Positions 24,584 through 36,560 of a DNA stretch of 64,000 nt are shown here, one piece after another. Under the pieces are notes generated by a model. The model was given only the letters and a program-made list of their open reading frames with translations. It was not told where the DNA came from and made no database searches. The position numbers and the translations under genes were made by a program. The first letter of the stretch is position 1. Each line of letters starts with the position of its first letter. The DNA is from Lepiota brunneoincarnata (taxonomy: Eukaryota; Basidiomycota; Agaricomycetes; Agaricales; Agaricaceae). The stretch covers positions 1 through 64,000 of the forward strand of contig JAEBUN010000047.1 in assembly GCA_023014365.1 (NCBI GenBank), given 5' to 3'.

Positions 24584-25300
24584 ATGTTTGCTCCTCTCGT
24601 AGCTATTGCTTCCTTCTCTGCTGCCATCGTCCTTCTCAATGGACAGGCCGCAAACGCCGACTGGACAGCCAACTTGACACCTTGTGCATTGAGATGCGCA
24701 GTTGATGATGCCAACGCCACTGGCTGCAAGCTGTACATACGTTAATCGATCCCCGGTTGATCCAGCACTAACCTCACGCTGTGTAGGTCCGATCTGCAAT
24801 GCCTCTGCAGGTCCGGCACGTTTATCACCGACTTTACCAAGTGTGTTCGGGCCAACTGCCCGACCCTGGAAGACGTTACCTTTGCCAACACGACTTTACC
24901 CCGACTCTGTGGTAAGACGGTTAACTCATCCGCCTGGAGAAACGCAGATTGACACTATAGATAGATCCGGCAAACTGGATCTGGCAGCTCCCGGAATGTG
25001 TCCGTGATTGTGCCTTGAGAGCCGCTCGTGCTGTGGGCTGTGATGTGTACGTTTCTTTCCCTGAACCATCACCGCTAAAAGGAATTGCTGACGGTCATCT
25101 TCCCAAAGTACTGATAGGAAGTGTTTGTGCAACTCCGGGTTCCTGGAATTTTGGGCCAAGTGCGTCGGTGAGAGCTGTGGCGATGAGGGTCTTCAGGTTA
25201 TGCGAGAGTGGTACTCTCGTCTGTGTGATGGTGAGTAGTCCCGGACTGGGGGCGGCTCGGTATTAATTGTCTGAGCACAGGCACTGTAGCTACTCTCTAA
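24584..25300 (+). CDS. secreted protein with two tandem CFEM-like domains (162 aa)
   Basis: Five exons keep frame exactly: 24,584-24,732, 24,787-24,911, 24,965-25,046, 25,118-25,230, 25,281-25,300 (introns 54, 53, 71 and 50 bp). A signal peptide (MFAPLVAIASFSAAIVLL) precedes domain 1: CALRCAVDDANATGCK, LQCLCRSGTFITDFTKC, ANC, LPRLC. Domain 2 repeats the plan: CVRDCALRAARAVGCD, KCLCNSGFLEFWAKC, ESC, YSRLC. Both have eight cysteines in the same spacing. There is no GPI tail; the protein ends DGTVATL, so it should be released. An intron falls at the same place in each domain (after the GC doublet), which points to an internal duplication of a two-exon unit. CFEM domains occur in fungal surface proteins, some heme-binding; the role here is unknown. 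Confidence 0.8.
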
Positions 25301-25550
25301 ATGTCGTGCTCTATAGTTAACCTCATTTAAATAAAAATTTGAGTTCTTGTATCTCTAAGTGCAATGGTCTAATTTCTGAGCATAGTTAATAATGTGCCCA
25401 TATGTTGGTAGCTCGCTCCTAACCGACAACGTGGGAACATCAAGAGTGACGTTTGATTGAGGACAAAAATAACCTCGGTCCCCTATCCGCCTTGTCCCCA
25501 CTTCAGTTTGTTATCACTTCCGTCAGCACACTTGACGAGCACACCCAAGC
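25301..25550. other. short intergenic spacer
   Basis: About 250 bp, AT-rich around 25,320-25,345, probably the 3' UTR of the double-CFEM gene and the promoter of the next gene. No further feature seen. Confidence 0.4.
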
Positions 25551-28500
25551 ATGTCTGCCACAGAAGTGGGAAATAAACAACAGTCCAGATCGCTGGTGCC
25601 ACCTCTCCTTGCCTGGCTGGTTCCTGCGCTCAAGAACAAACGAACGATCAAGACCTGGATACGATGCTGCGTGGCACTGGCGGCGACCTTGGTTCTCATG
25701 GTAAACCATATGACGCTGAATAGTATGGGTCAAGCGGGTTTCTTCGCGACGTGAGCTCGTTGTGATTGACCCCTATATGTATACAATGACCAAGTCATGC
25801 AGGATCGTGGCTGTTATGCTACCGCCATCGCTTGCATTATCGCTGTTCATCTTTGCGGCGTTCACGCTACTCCTAGGTGGGGTCAACTTATGGTCAGCTG
25901 AACAGTCTTTTGACGCGACGGTTCAGGCATGGTGTTCGGTTGGGCGTGGGGGAGCGCTGCTATGGCCGCAGCATTATCTGTCAGGGATCAAGCGCTGCTC
26001 GCACGGCAGCAACAAGAGGCTCAGTCAATGTACGCTTATCCTGAGCTTATTCACGTTTGCTTCTCTGAGCTCCGTCTAAGGCTTCAGCAGGGGATACCTG
26101 TGCCAGTTCAGCAGCAGTTTTTTGTGTTTCACGGGTTATTCCTCGATCCAAGGTCCGTGCTCTTATTACTCTTGTCAGGTATCCCTGACAAGGACTAGAT
26201 CTTCAGCTGTATATGGTACCTTTTTCTTCATCGGGACCTTTGCCCTTGGCGCCCTCCGAGCCCATATGCCCAGGCTTACTCTGTTCAGTATCTTCGGCTG
26301 CATTGTTCTGGATATTGTAAGTCACACATCCGCCTCAAGGCTGCATCTAATGCATACCCGGAACAGTTTTGCAGTTACGGACCTTGTAAGCTCGTTTCAT
26401 GTTTCGACTTCGGATATCAACCAACTACCTATTATCAGTGTTTCCGAATGCTCAGTATACGATTCCGAAGCTTTTCCTGGTCCCCGCGGCCTATTATGTA
26501 GCGATTGCGATTGCTTCCACAGTGTTATTATTCCCAGAGTCTCTCAACCACGTTTGGCTGTGGGTTGCTTTCTCCCTGGAGAACGGAATATGCTCACCCT
26601 CAACATAGGAGTATTCTTACCAAGTCATGTCTCCAGGTTTGTGACCAATAAGTCCGCTTGTTAAGTTACTGTTCCTCAAATGAGCCAGCCCATACTGGAT
26701 TTATTGTTGCTCCAGTCGCGAGCCCTCGATTCCCGCCCATCGGACCACGAATATTGGGCAGCTCTTAATACGGAGGGGAACGAGTATCGTAGGAAGCTAG
26801 TCGCCGGAACCGAATTACTTCTTGGCCAAATTGGGTTTGTCGACCTTGAGATTTCTGTGGGTTGTCTGGGACCTGGTGATCTGAAGAACATCAGCAAGGA
26901 TCTGAAACCGCTTGCTTTTCGCACTGCGTACGTGGCACCTGTTCTGGCCTTGTATACGAGCGCTTACTGTGTTATAGTGCTCTGCATGCATTCCAGACTT
27001 TCGTCTACAATCTAAACACGTCTGACGATCTAGAAGAGAAAACCGTCGATGAGCGGTTGGGAAAAAGTCGCAACCCGAAAGAGGCCATCCGGTATACAGC
27101 TCTGCGTCGCCAAATCCGCGAGAGAGAGAATCGTCACGGACATGACCTCGACTCTCTAGTTCCGATTCTTCGAGATTCCTCAGCAGACTTAAGGAGAGCG
27201 TGTGAGAATGGCGTTCGAGGGGTCCAGCAATGGTTTGAAGGGTGTAACCATGGTCGTTGGTCAGCACTTTTCCGCAAATTAGACGCAAAACGAGTGGAAG
27301 AACGACAAGCACAGCTGATCAAGGTCAAGACTGATCTTCGGAGCGCCCTAGAAGAGTTTAGGAAATCAGGCCGCGTTCACATATTGAAGCCGTACGAACG
27401 CTTTTTCGATCCACAAACTGGCAAGTTGCTCGAATCTATCGCGAAGAACCCGCAAAGCCCGGACATGTTCGCTGCTCGCTCCCTATACGTATGTTTTGTC
27501 TTCGTCGATACCATTGATGCATTCGCGGAGCAACTGGAACGGCTGTTGAAGTTCCTAGTTGAGCTGGATAACAAGAGACCGAAGCCGCGGGTCTGGTTCC
27601 CGAGTGGCTTCGGGAAGTTAGGAAGGAGGCTGAAGGGCCACGCGCCTGTGATTGATTCCCCCGCACCGATCTCGATGGGATCTTCGACGGACCTCACGAC
27701 CTTTACGACTCAGAGTTCGGATGATCCACAAAGCTCGTCGACCCCGTCGGATGAAACAGAGGAGTCCGATACCGAGGACGGCATCGAAGAGCCAAGGCCA
27801 TTGCCCCGTATGTTCCTTTCCTACTATTCCTCCCTGTCATGACGTCGCTAAATTGTTGACACATAGGACGGAACCCTGACGCACTACCTCCTCGTACTGC
27901 TATGGGGAGGCTCTTCATCTTCCTAGGTTCGGCTCTGCGATGGTTCAAGTCCCCACAGGGTATATTTGCCCTTCGCCACGGAATCCTATCAGTGGCTTTC
28001 TGGGTCCCTTCCGTCTGCAGGAACAGTGCTTGGTTCTATTATGATAATAAGGGCATCTGGGCATTGATTATGGCTCAGGTGAACGACACTCATAAAACGC
28101 ATACAGATCAACACTAATTGGGATTTAGACAAGTTTGGCAATGTTCACCGGCGATCAGGTTTGGTTTACTTCGTCTCGCTGACAAATAGCATGTTCATGA
28201 TCTATTGTTAGATTGCTGGATTCTTCATTCGCATTGCTGGAACTGTCCTTGGCTTACTTCGTGAGTATGGCCAGTACATTCTACGCTTGTTATTGAGATA
28301 TATGTACATAGTCGGAATGGCAACCTGGTATATTGGTTCAGGACATGGGTTCGGAAATCCGTACGGCGTAGTTATTGCAACGGTGAGTGTATATCAATTA
28401 CGGTAAATGGCTCTGAGTATGTATCTCCGGCGTCACAGACGATTCTTACCATGCCATGGTTATTGGGTCGCATAGCCGCTCCTCCAGAGCAAATGATGCT

Positions 28501-30182
28501 TTGGACAATGACTGGCGTGACAATTGTTTTTGGTGGGCTCCTGACATGGTGTTCCTTGTCGGTTTGCTCACACTCACATAGTCGTTGGATACGGCTGGAT
28601 CAACTCTCATATTGACGTATTGTCAAACTCTGGAGTGGGCATTCACCTTGCATGGAAACGAGCGTCAGCTTTTTACGTGTCAAGCTCGTTACACTCGCTC
28701 ATTGTCCTCCTCCAGGCTTCTTGTCATTGTGGGATTCACGGGTAGCGTATGTTAAGGCCCATAATAGCCTCATTAAAGCATTGACCTCTGACCTCGGTTA
28801 GTTCATCGTCATGATGTTCCCCCATCCCACATCAGGTCGCACCCTTGTCCGTCGTACTCTATCCGCCACGATGAGTGAGATTGGGAACATTCTCTCGCGC
28901 GAGATTGAGGCGTTCTTGGCAGAAGAAGCCAAGGCTCGGAATGGACAGTACGAAAGCGTTGAATTTCCGACGGCCGATCAGAACGACTCGAACTTGAAGA
29001 CATCACCGAAGCAACGGAGGGTAAAGAATATATCGAAGAGGATGCTGAATGCTGCCGTTTGTGTTCGGAAATGGGTTTTCTGGGTACATGCTAACTAGGA
29101 TGATTAGGCGCGGCTACAGGCGCTAGAACCCTCCTTGAGAACTGCAAAGTTTGAACCCCAGTTACAGTGAGTCGAAGAGAGATGTTCGATTCTGTCCGCA
29201 TTGGTTACTGTTTCGCTTCAGGGGGATATGGCCTCAGGAAAAATATGTTGCCTTGCACAAACTCGAGTAAGTGTTGCCGCCGAGAAAAAGCATTCCCTCA
29301 ACATGTCTTCGGGGCCGTGTAGGACTCAATTGCTATCTTGCCTGGTGTTGCTCACGGCCGCGTTCACCGAGTTGGACACACGCTGGTGTAGTATCCTCGT
29401 TCATAAGGTAAACTTACCAATCGATACATCCTTCCACTAAATGGCTGACCTATGGCTACAGACACCTTTCCTCAACCCGAACTTCGTGAGCTGGCCCCTT
29501 TCCCCCCTTTGTTCGTGATTCCCTCCAATTAGTGGCAGCTCTCGGACATATTTTCAAAAATTGCAATTGTGTCGAATGCGCTGAGCAGCGGCCAACCCTT
29601 GCCACCTGCTCTTCCAGCGCTCCGGGACCGGGTAGTTTATCACGAGAGGCGGATGTATGGACAATCGTTATTGGCACCTCTACCCCGCCGCAATTTTCCC
29701 TTGTCACCGAGCGGTGACATTGACGAAACTGGTGTGGAATCTCAGGATGATTTTAGCTTGCATGGGGGTCAACTGGATGGTTCGAGTGTTGGGTTTGAGG
29801 AACTTACATTGGATGTGTTGATGGTTTGCAATCGATTCAGTCGAGCAAGATAAATGGTACTGATTGGGTTTTATAGGACGATCAGTTACCTGCGCATTCA
29901 ACAGGTCAGATTCCTTGTTTCTTATCAAAGGGGTGCTAACGATCGTCACACCTTCCACAGCTGTTGTTGCGCTTTCGAACACCATTCGTGTGAGTCCAGG
30001 TATATCATCTGCATATTGTATCATACTTCCCTGCACTTTGACAGCTCGTGGACAAAATTTCTGATATCGTTTGCGATTTGTGCGGTGAAATGACCTTTGA
30101 GGGATATTCGGTATTGCAACGTGACTATATCTTCCAGGAAGAGAAATTACTCGGCGCCGGAACTAAAGAAAAACTCAAGTAG
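25551..30182 (+). CDS. ArAE_2-type membrane transporter (ER-transporter 6TM N-domain plus DUF2421-like domain)
   Basis: A gene with more than a dozen introns begins MSATEVGNKQQSRSLVPPLL. In order it shows an N-terminal bundle of membrane spans (IRCCVALAATLVLMV, IVAVMLPPSLALSLFIFAAF, MVFGWAWGSAAMAAALSVRD, AVYGTFFFIGTFALGALRA). A cytosolic charged region follows (RENRHGHDLDSLVPILRDSS, WFEGCNHGRWSALFRKLDAK, HILKPYERFFDPQTGKLLES). An acidic linker leads to a second membrane bundle (SAWFYYDNKGIWALIMAQ, GMATWYIGSGHGFGNPYG, VVGYGWINSHIDVLSNSG, LLVIVGFTGSFIVMMFPHP). The C-tail ends KISDIVCDLCGEMTFEGYSV and EEKLLGAGTKEKLK, stop at 30,180-30,182. This duplicated membrane/cytosol layout fits the fungal family related to aromatic acid exporters and yeast BRE4. 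I saw no disabling lesion. Substrate unknown; exact exon borders were checked only in part. Confidence 0.75.
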
Positions 30183-30500
30183 TATTGATACAGGAAATGT
30201 TGTTCTCGGAAAAAATGATATACAAAAGAACCTCTCTTTGCATTTTCGATACTTAATACATTTCCCATCTCCTACCCGCGTGCGTGCCTAGACACACTTC
30301 GAACCTGAGCTCAGGTATAATTTGCTTATAACTGCCAAACAACTCCGCCCATGCTCTTGCTACTACAACCCACTGAGTAGCCCTCATTTTTATGATTCTA
30401 ATGATCCTACATACACCTTTACACCCCATCCATTGATTTTACATAGAATATTTACTCTTTTCCCCTATATTCCTATATTTAATCCTCTTCCTATACTATA
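30183..30500. other. AT-rich intergenic spacer
   Basis: AT-rich sequence between the ArAE_2 gene and the duplicated block. No coding signal. Likely the 3' UTR of the preceding gene. Confidence 0.4.
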
Positions 30501-31201
30501 GAACCGGAACTTCCCTCCTTGTCTTTCCAAATGGCGTTGGAAACACCTGTTCGGTATGTAGAGCGCGGAAGCAAGGATGAACGTACATGATCATACCATA
30601 GTCTGCGTTGACATCGTCGAAACGCTTTGAGGTGCTGGCGCCCATTGGGTTTCGAGGACGGGTGGCCGTCTGGGATCGAGATATGATATTGTACCACCTG
30701 GAATTCCGCAGCAGCGTGGGCAGCAGGGGATGGATTGGGGCGTTGGGCGTGTCCTAATCAATGAATGGTCCCATTAAACCGACCTCATGTACTTGGTGAG
30801 GCATCAAGGGCCCTGCATAATCCACCGATTTCACTGTTTGCTCACCAATCTCAGATCAACCTTCGGAATACGAAAGGTGGCTTTCTGCTGCCTCATTGAC
30901 AGGAGCATTTATACCCAAACTCGCCACCATCCTCAAGATCACACCGCGCCTTCAGCCACAATCCGATCCCCCAGTCATTGCCAAAGGTCGTTGGTCTCGC
31001 GGACAAAGTAACTCACTCGCGGCCTGGAAACATCCATATAATCGACAAACTCACTCGAGCGTAGGTAGCAGCCAGATGAGGGCGCCAGAGGTCTGACTGG
31101 TTCATCATTTCAGATTCGAAGCCTCCCAGAATGCCAGAAAAATAAGCACAGAGAATAGCCCTTCCGCGGTTCCTTCGACCGCGACTGAATACCCCCGTCA
31201 C
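30490..31201 (-). CDS. unidentified minus-strand coding remnant, copy 1
   Basis: Two regions are more protein-like than background and are shared with the second duplicated unit. One is GGFESEMMNQSDLWRPHLAA followed by TYARVSLSI (near 31,020-31,125). The other, near 30,490-30,690, reads WYNIISRSQT, then GASTSKRFDDVNADYG, then VHPCFRALHTEQVFPTPFGK, and ends in a stop. The second copy has GGFGSEMADRSDLWRPHPAA and GASTSKRYDDISPDYG in the same order and strand, so these look like exons of one gene. I do not recognise the family, and frames between the exons are broken, so either several introns or decay are involved. It is divergently placed from the GTPase gene to its right. Confidence 0.35.
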
Positions 31202-31249
31202 GGAATACTGTGTGGTTTATTCCTATTAATATTTCATTCTGTTAACTAT

Positions 31250-32168
31250 AGGACAGGGAAACCCCATTCAGGGGGGCCGAAGGTGGGAGCGGTCCAATTA
31301 GCCGACCCGTGCAAGCCCCAGCGGCAAAATGCAGTTCACTCGAGATCTCAAGGGCGCGTACTCCCAGATCCAACGACAATATTTCTAGGCGCACCGAACG
31401 TAGCGGAGAGAGTGCCAGCGGGGAGGGTTTCACGACAAATATCACCATAACAGGATACTCAGTCACTCGAACACCGTGGGGGACTTGTTTTTGTTAATTC
31501 TCTAAACTGCTAATTGAGAGAAAGGGGCCCAAATAATCCGGGGGAAATCAAGGGGGGCATATCCCATAACACGGGCCTAACCAACGAAAACCCCCCCCCG
31601 ACAGTTTCCTGCAGAAAAAGCGAGCCCATCCGAGGCCCCGACGATTCAGCCACGTGAAAACACTAGCCACACTTCCCGGGATATGGCACCCAAAGAAATG
31701 GACGCGAGCTATGACCGCCGTGTTGAGTTGACTGCTACCCATGGACAACTAGCCACTCACCCATTGTGCGCAATGTATCCCTGTCACTATGCGCATCACT
31801 GACCGAGAATAAAGGTCGACACTGCCCGATACGCCCAAAGGCGCGGAGTTACCATCGGAATCCAGTCCACCGCCGACTAACAACCATGTTGAGACGATTG
31901 AGAAAGGTAATCCCCATGATTATCTATGAGTTACGAAGGCTTTATATAAAAATCTCAGATGATCAAGACACGGCTGATCGCAACTCCATTGTAGAACCGT
32001 ACGTCGGATATCCTGCTATTCAGCCAAGCTCACGTCGAATCATTCAGGGATCCCAAGTGGCCGACCTTCAACTTCAAGAAGGTACGCTGGCTGTGATGTG
32101 CACAAACCTTGACTAAGCCAACCTTTGCTAAGCTCTACAAACGAGGACTGAGAGCACCTGAATCACGA
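31250..32168. other. unique insert and 5' flank of the GTPase gene
   Basis: Mostly the part of the left unit missing from the right unit. It contains an open stretch beginning MLRRLRKVIP (31,886) that could be an upstream exon of the GTPase gene, but no splice solution was compelling. A minus-strand frame at 31,548-31,748 is not recognisable. Confidence 0.3.
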
Positions 32169-33301
32169 ATGACGCAGGAGCCTTTCGTTTTGAAACGGAG
32201 GTGGAACAACCTTAGCCGGCGAGAAGCCAAAGACGTTAAGACGGAGGAGATCAAGGAGAGCGATATAGTCATTGCGTACGTTTGGGTCCTATCCTCAATG
32301 AAGGTCTAAGACTCACCATCTTTGCACAGGGTGATGGGTCCAACTGGGGCGGGAAAGAGCTCGGTGCATATTCTCCCAACGGATATCATCCGTGATCCTC
32401 ATCTTGAGCTTCCAGTTCATCAGCACTGCCACCGGGTACGACAGCGGAATTGGCCATGCCTTGGAATCCTGTACTAGCGAGATCGGGATGGTGAGGGTGA
32501 AGGTTCCTGATGAAGATATCGACATTGTTCTGGTCGACACCCCCGGATTTGATGATACGCATCGATCTGATCTCGAAGTTCTCAGACTCATTTCAGATTG
32601 GTTGAAAAACACGTGAGTGCCAGTGACGCTACATGGTCCTCTGCACTGGTGACCTCGCTTGTCCTAGGTGCCAAAACAAAGTTCTCCTCAGCGGGATCCT
32701 TTATGTCCATCGGATTTGTGATAATCGAATGGCCGGCACGCCATTGAAGAACTTGCGTATGTTCGAAAAGTTGTGTGGCCCCGAAGCATGCAACCATGTC
32801 ATCCTGGTTACGACGATGTGGGACGAACTGGATGACCAGGAGATTGGGGATCATCGAGAATGCGAGCTGGCCACTGTCTTCTGGAAGGAGATGATCAAGA
32901 GAGGGTCCAGGATAGCTCGCTACGAAAGGAGTTCGGAATCAGCGTGGAGCATCCTCGGACAGTTTTTGGACGGCTCAGGACAGCAACAAGAAATGCGGCT
33001 TCAAAGAGATATGGTAACCCTGGGGAGGACGCTCGCCGGCACCTACGCCGGCCAAGAATTGTACAAGAAAATCGACGAAGTGGTTAAGAATCAGAACGAG
33101 TTGGTGCGCATACTCAGAAAGCAGATGATGAGGTCGGGGACTGAGCCTGAGATCGTGGCTGCATTGAAAGAACAATGCTCACGACTGGAGCGTGAGCGCC
33201 AGGAGACTCTCGATGAACTGCGGGAATTGAAAGTACCCATTGGAAAGAGGTTATTGAATACGCTCAACGAACAGACCCGGTATTTGATGGTGTTTTCTTG
33301 A
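32169..33301 (+). CDS. AIG1-like G-domain (P-loop GTPase) protein, 323 aa
   Basis: Exons 32,169-32,275, 32,330-32,363, 32,416-32,612 and 32,668-33,301 sum to 324 codons with consistent phases. The G1/Walker A loop is GPTGAGKSS followed by F across an intron. G3 is LVDTPGFDDT. The G4 position reads LVTTMWDEL in place of a plain NKxD, as in related fungal proteins. Next come LSGILYVHRICDNRMAG and GPEACNHVILVTTMW. The C-terminal third is a charged coiled coil (ALKEQCSRLERERQETLDEL). Fungal proteins of this kind resemble the AIG1/septin-like GTPases and are often multi-copy; their role is unsettled. The start is chosen because an ATG occurs at nearly the same point in both copies. Further N-terminal exons are possible. 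A hydrophobic frame after the stop (33,330-33,420) may be a lost membrane tail. Confidence 0.7.
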
Positions 33302-34045
33302 GTTGGAATCGTCATCCCATTCGTGTACTTGTATGATAAATGCTTTCCTGACTGCAATCATTCCGTTGCCGGTTGTCGTCCTGATTAGTGCTGGTCTCAA
33401 TCTTCAATTGGCATCATTTCCGAGGACACGTAACTTGAAGCCCAAGCGCTCAGGCGTGGGTTATGCATGTCCATTCGATCATCGATGAGTTCCAGTGATC
33501 ATCGGATGGGCGGGATAAAAGTGGCCTTGCAGCTGTGTGATTCCGGTCGATTGTCTATATCAGCAACAAGGCCAACTACCTGCTGCCATTTCACCGCTAT
33601 TTTTGACGACACAGTCCTCGTGGTGGACACATTGTACTGGTGCAACGAATCTATATGCCTTGTGAACTTTTTTTTCTATAACCGATGCAACCGGCATCCT
33701 CCATCGCTCTTGTGCCCTCCGCCATCCCTTCTGTTTGACCAACAATTCGGCAGAGATCATTAACATGATCAAAGGGGTCATAAAGATCCCGGTATCTATA
33801 CGGGTTTTGCCCTTGTGGAGGGGCTCATCAGTGGGCTTTACCGTCGCCCTAACCTGCCTTGGCTCGTTTATATATAGAGAGATAAACAAAGGATATCTCA
33901 TGTTCAAATATAGTAGTACACTAACAGTGACTACAGTGTAACCATGCTACACCTCTGCCATTACGCTAGCCCCGGTTCGCATTGTTGTGTTGATGAATAT
34001 ATCCCCCTGGACGACGACTACAATCAATGGCGGACGATGGTGTGC
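33302..34045. other. 3' flank of the intact GTPase copy and unit boundary
   Basis: Homology with the right unit's 3' flank (36,022-36,560) runs to about 33,890. After that about 160 bp of unique sequence precedes the second unit. No gene supported. Confidence 0.4.
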
Positions 34046-34735
34046 TCACGATGTTCTTTTCGACACCCGTTTTCCCAATGGTGCTGGAAACGCCTGGTTG
34101 GTATGTAGAGCCCAGAAGCAGTGATGAACGTGCGCGATGATACCATAGTCTGGGCTGATATCGTCATAACGCTTTGAGGTGCTGGCGCCCATTGCATTTT
34201 GGAGAGGACAGGCAACCATCTGGGACAGAGATATGATATTGTACCACCTGGAATTCTGCATGCGGCGTGGGCAGCCGGGAATAGATTGGGGCGCTGGGCA
34301 TGTCCTAATCAATGGATGGTCCCGTTAAACCGACCTCATGTACTTGGTGAGGCGCCAAAGACCTACATACTCCACCGATTTCACTGTTTCCCCACCAATC
34401 TCAGATCGATCTTCGGAATACAGAAGGTGGCTTTCTCCTGCCCCGTTGGCAGGATACTTTATACCCAAACTCCCCACCATCCTCAGGATCGCACCGCGCT
34501 CCAAGTCACAATCTGACCCGCCCAGTCGTTGCAAAGGGTCGTTGGTCTTGCGGAGCAAGTATCATACTCGCGACCTGGCAACCTTGATATATCGACAAAC
34601 TCACTGGAACGTAGGTAGCAGCTGGATGAGGACGCCAGAGGTCTGACCGGTCCGCCATTTCAGATCCGAAGCCTCCCAGAACGAATTCCGCTGCCAGAAG
34701 AATGAGCACAGATAATAACCCTCCTGCATACGTCG
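34046..34735 (-). pseudogene. unidentified minus-strand coding remnant, copy 2
   Basis: Counterpart of the remnant at 30,490-31,201. Its last segment carries RWYNIISLSQ, GASTSKRYDDISPDYG and HHCFWALHTNQAFPAPLGK before a stop at 34,046; GGFGSEMADRSDLWRPHPAA lies near 34,650-34,710. Homology to copy 1 stops abruptly at about 34,732, where the right unit jumps to sequence equivalent to 31,999 of the left unit, so the 5' part of this gene is deleted. Function unknown. Confidence 0.35.
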
Positions 34736-36560
34736 AATATCCTGCCATTTGGCCAAGCTCACATCCAATCATTCAGCGATTTCAAGTGGCAGAGGTTCGG
34801 CTTCAAGAAGGTACGCCGACTGTGATGTACACAAATCTTGACTAAGCCAGCCTTTATTCAGTTCCACAAACGAGGACTGAAAGTAGTTGAGCCCCAGATA
34901 ATGCAGGAGCCTTCCGTTTTGGAAAGGACGCGGAACAACCTTAGCCAGCGAGAAGCCAAAGAGATTAGGACGGAGGAGATCAGGGAGAGCGATATAGTCA
35001 TTGCGTACGTTTGGGTTCCACCCCCATTGAAGGTCCGGGACTCACCATCTTTGCACAGGGTGATGGGTCCAACTAGTACAGGAAAGAGCTCGGTGCGCAT
35101 TCTCCCAACGGATATCATCCGGGATCCTCATCTGTGGCTCACAGTTCATCAACACTGCCATCGGGTTCGACAGGGGAATTGACCATTGCTTGAAATCCTG
35201 TACTAGCGAGATCCGGATGGTGAGGTTCCTGATGAAGATATTAACATTGTTCTGGTCGACACCCCCGGATTTGATGATCCACATCATTCTGATATCGAAA
35301 TTCTCAGACTCATTTCAGATTGGCTGAAAACGACGTGAGTGCCAGTGACGCTCAGTCGCTCTCCACACTGGTTAACCTAGCCTGCCCTAGATACGAACAC
35401 AAAGTTCGCCTCAGTGGGATCCTTTATCTCCATCGGATTTCTGATAGTCGAATGGCCGGAACGTCCTTGAAGAACTTCTATATGTTCAATAAATCGTGTG
35501 GCCCCGAAGCATGCAACCATGTCATCTTTGTTACGACGATGTGGGATGGACTGGATAACAAGGAGACTGGGGATCATCGAGAATACGGGCTGGCCATTAC
35601 CTTATGGAAGGAGATGATTACCAAAGGGTCCAGGACAGCTCGCTACGAAGGGAGTTCGGAATCAGTGTGGAGCATCCTTGGACAGTTTTTGGATGGCTCA
35701 GGACAGCAACAAGAATTGCAGCTCCAAAGAGAAATGGAAACCCTGAAGAAGACGCTCCCCAGCACCTACGCCGGCCAAGAACTGTACAAGAAAATCGACG
35801 AAGTAGTTAAGAAGCAGAACCAGTTGGTGCGCACACTCCGAAAGCAGATGAAGAGGTCGGGGGTCGAGCCTGAGATCGTGGCTGCATTGAAGGAACAGTG
35901 CTCACGACTGGAGCGTGAGCGCCAGGAGACTCTCGATGAACTGCGACAATTGAAAGTACCGATGGGCAAGAGGTTATTGAAACTGCTCAACGAACAGCCC
36001 CGGTATCTGACGGGTATCTGATGGTGTTTTCTTGAGTTGGAATCGTCGTCTCATTCATGTACTTGTACAACGACCGCTTCCCTGACTGCAATAATTCCGT
36101 TGCTGGCTGCCGTCCTGATTGGTGCTGGTCTCAATCTTCAATTGGCATCATTTCCGAGGATATGTAACTTGAAGCCCAAGCGCTCAAGCATGGGTTATGC
36201 ATGTCCAGTCGATCATCAATGAGTTCCAGTGATTATCGGATGGGTGGGATAAAAATGGCCCTTACAGCTGTGTGTTTCCGGTTGATCGTCTGTATCAGCG
36301 ACAAGGCCAACTACTTTCACCGCTATTTTTGACGACACCTCGTGGTGGACGCACTGTAGTGGTGCAACGAATCTACATGCCTCGTGAACTTTTTGTTCTT
36401 GAACCAATGCAACTGGTATGCTCCATCGCTCTTGTGCCCTCAGCCTTCTCCTCTATTTGACCAACAATATCTGCCGAGATCATTAAGGTGATCAAAGGGG
36501 TCAGAAAGGCGGGGAGCAGGCTTCGCCCTTGTGGCCCGCCTTGGCTCGTGTAGAGACAGA
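34050..36560. repeat. segmental duplication, right unit
   Basis: Direct, diverged copy of 30,510-33,890, shortened by an internal deletion at about 34,732. Substitutions are scattered throughout, so the duplication is not recent. Confidence 0.85.
34901..36021 (+). pseudogene. AIG1-like G-domain gene, frameshifted second copy
   Basis: Homologous to the GTPase at 32,169. Walker A is GPTSTGKSS. A 7 bp deletion near 35,224 (after ATGGTGAG) shifts the frame, so the DTPGFDDT region is read out of frame. The original frame returns in the last exon (VRLSGILYLHRI, GPEACNHVIFVTTMWDGL, ALKEQCSRLERERQETLDEL), which stays open to 36,021. The upstream exon region present in copy 1 before 31,999 is deleted. 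The long open last exon despite the upstream break suggests inactivation after the duplication, or use of an internal start. Confidence 0.65.

Larger units (their letters stand above)
30510..33890. repeat. segmental duplication, left unit
   Basis: This block recurs at about 34,050-36,560 in direct orientation with many substitutions. Shared landmarks are the strings around the minus-strand remnant (30,640 vs 34,180), the GTPase Walker A exon (32,330 vs 35,060), its last exon (32,668 vs 35,390) and the 3' flank (33,301 vs 36,035). About 0.84 kb (31,160-31,998) of this unit is absent from the right unit. Confidence 0.85.
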
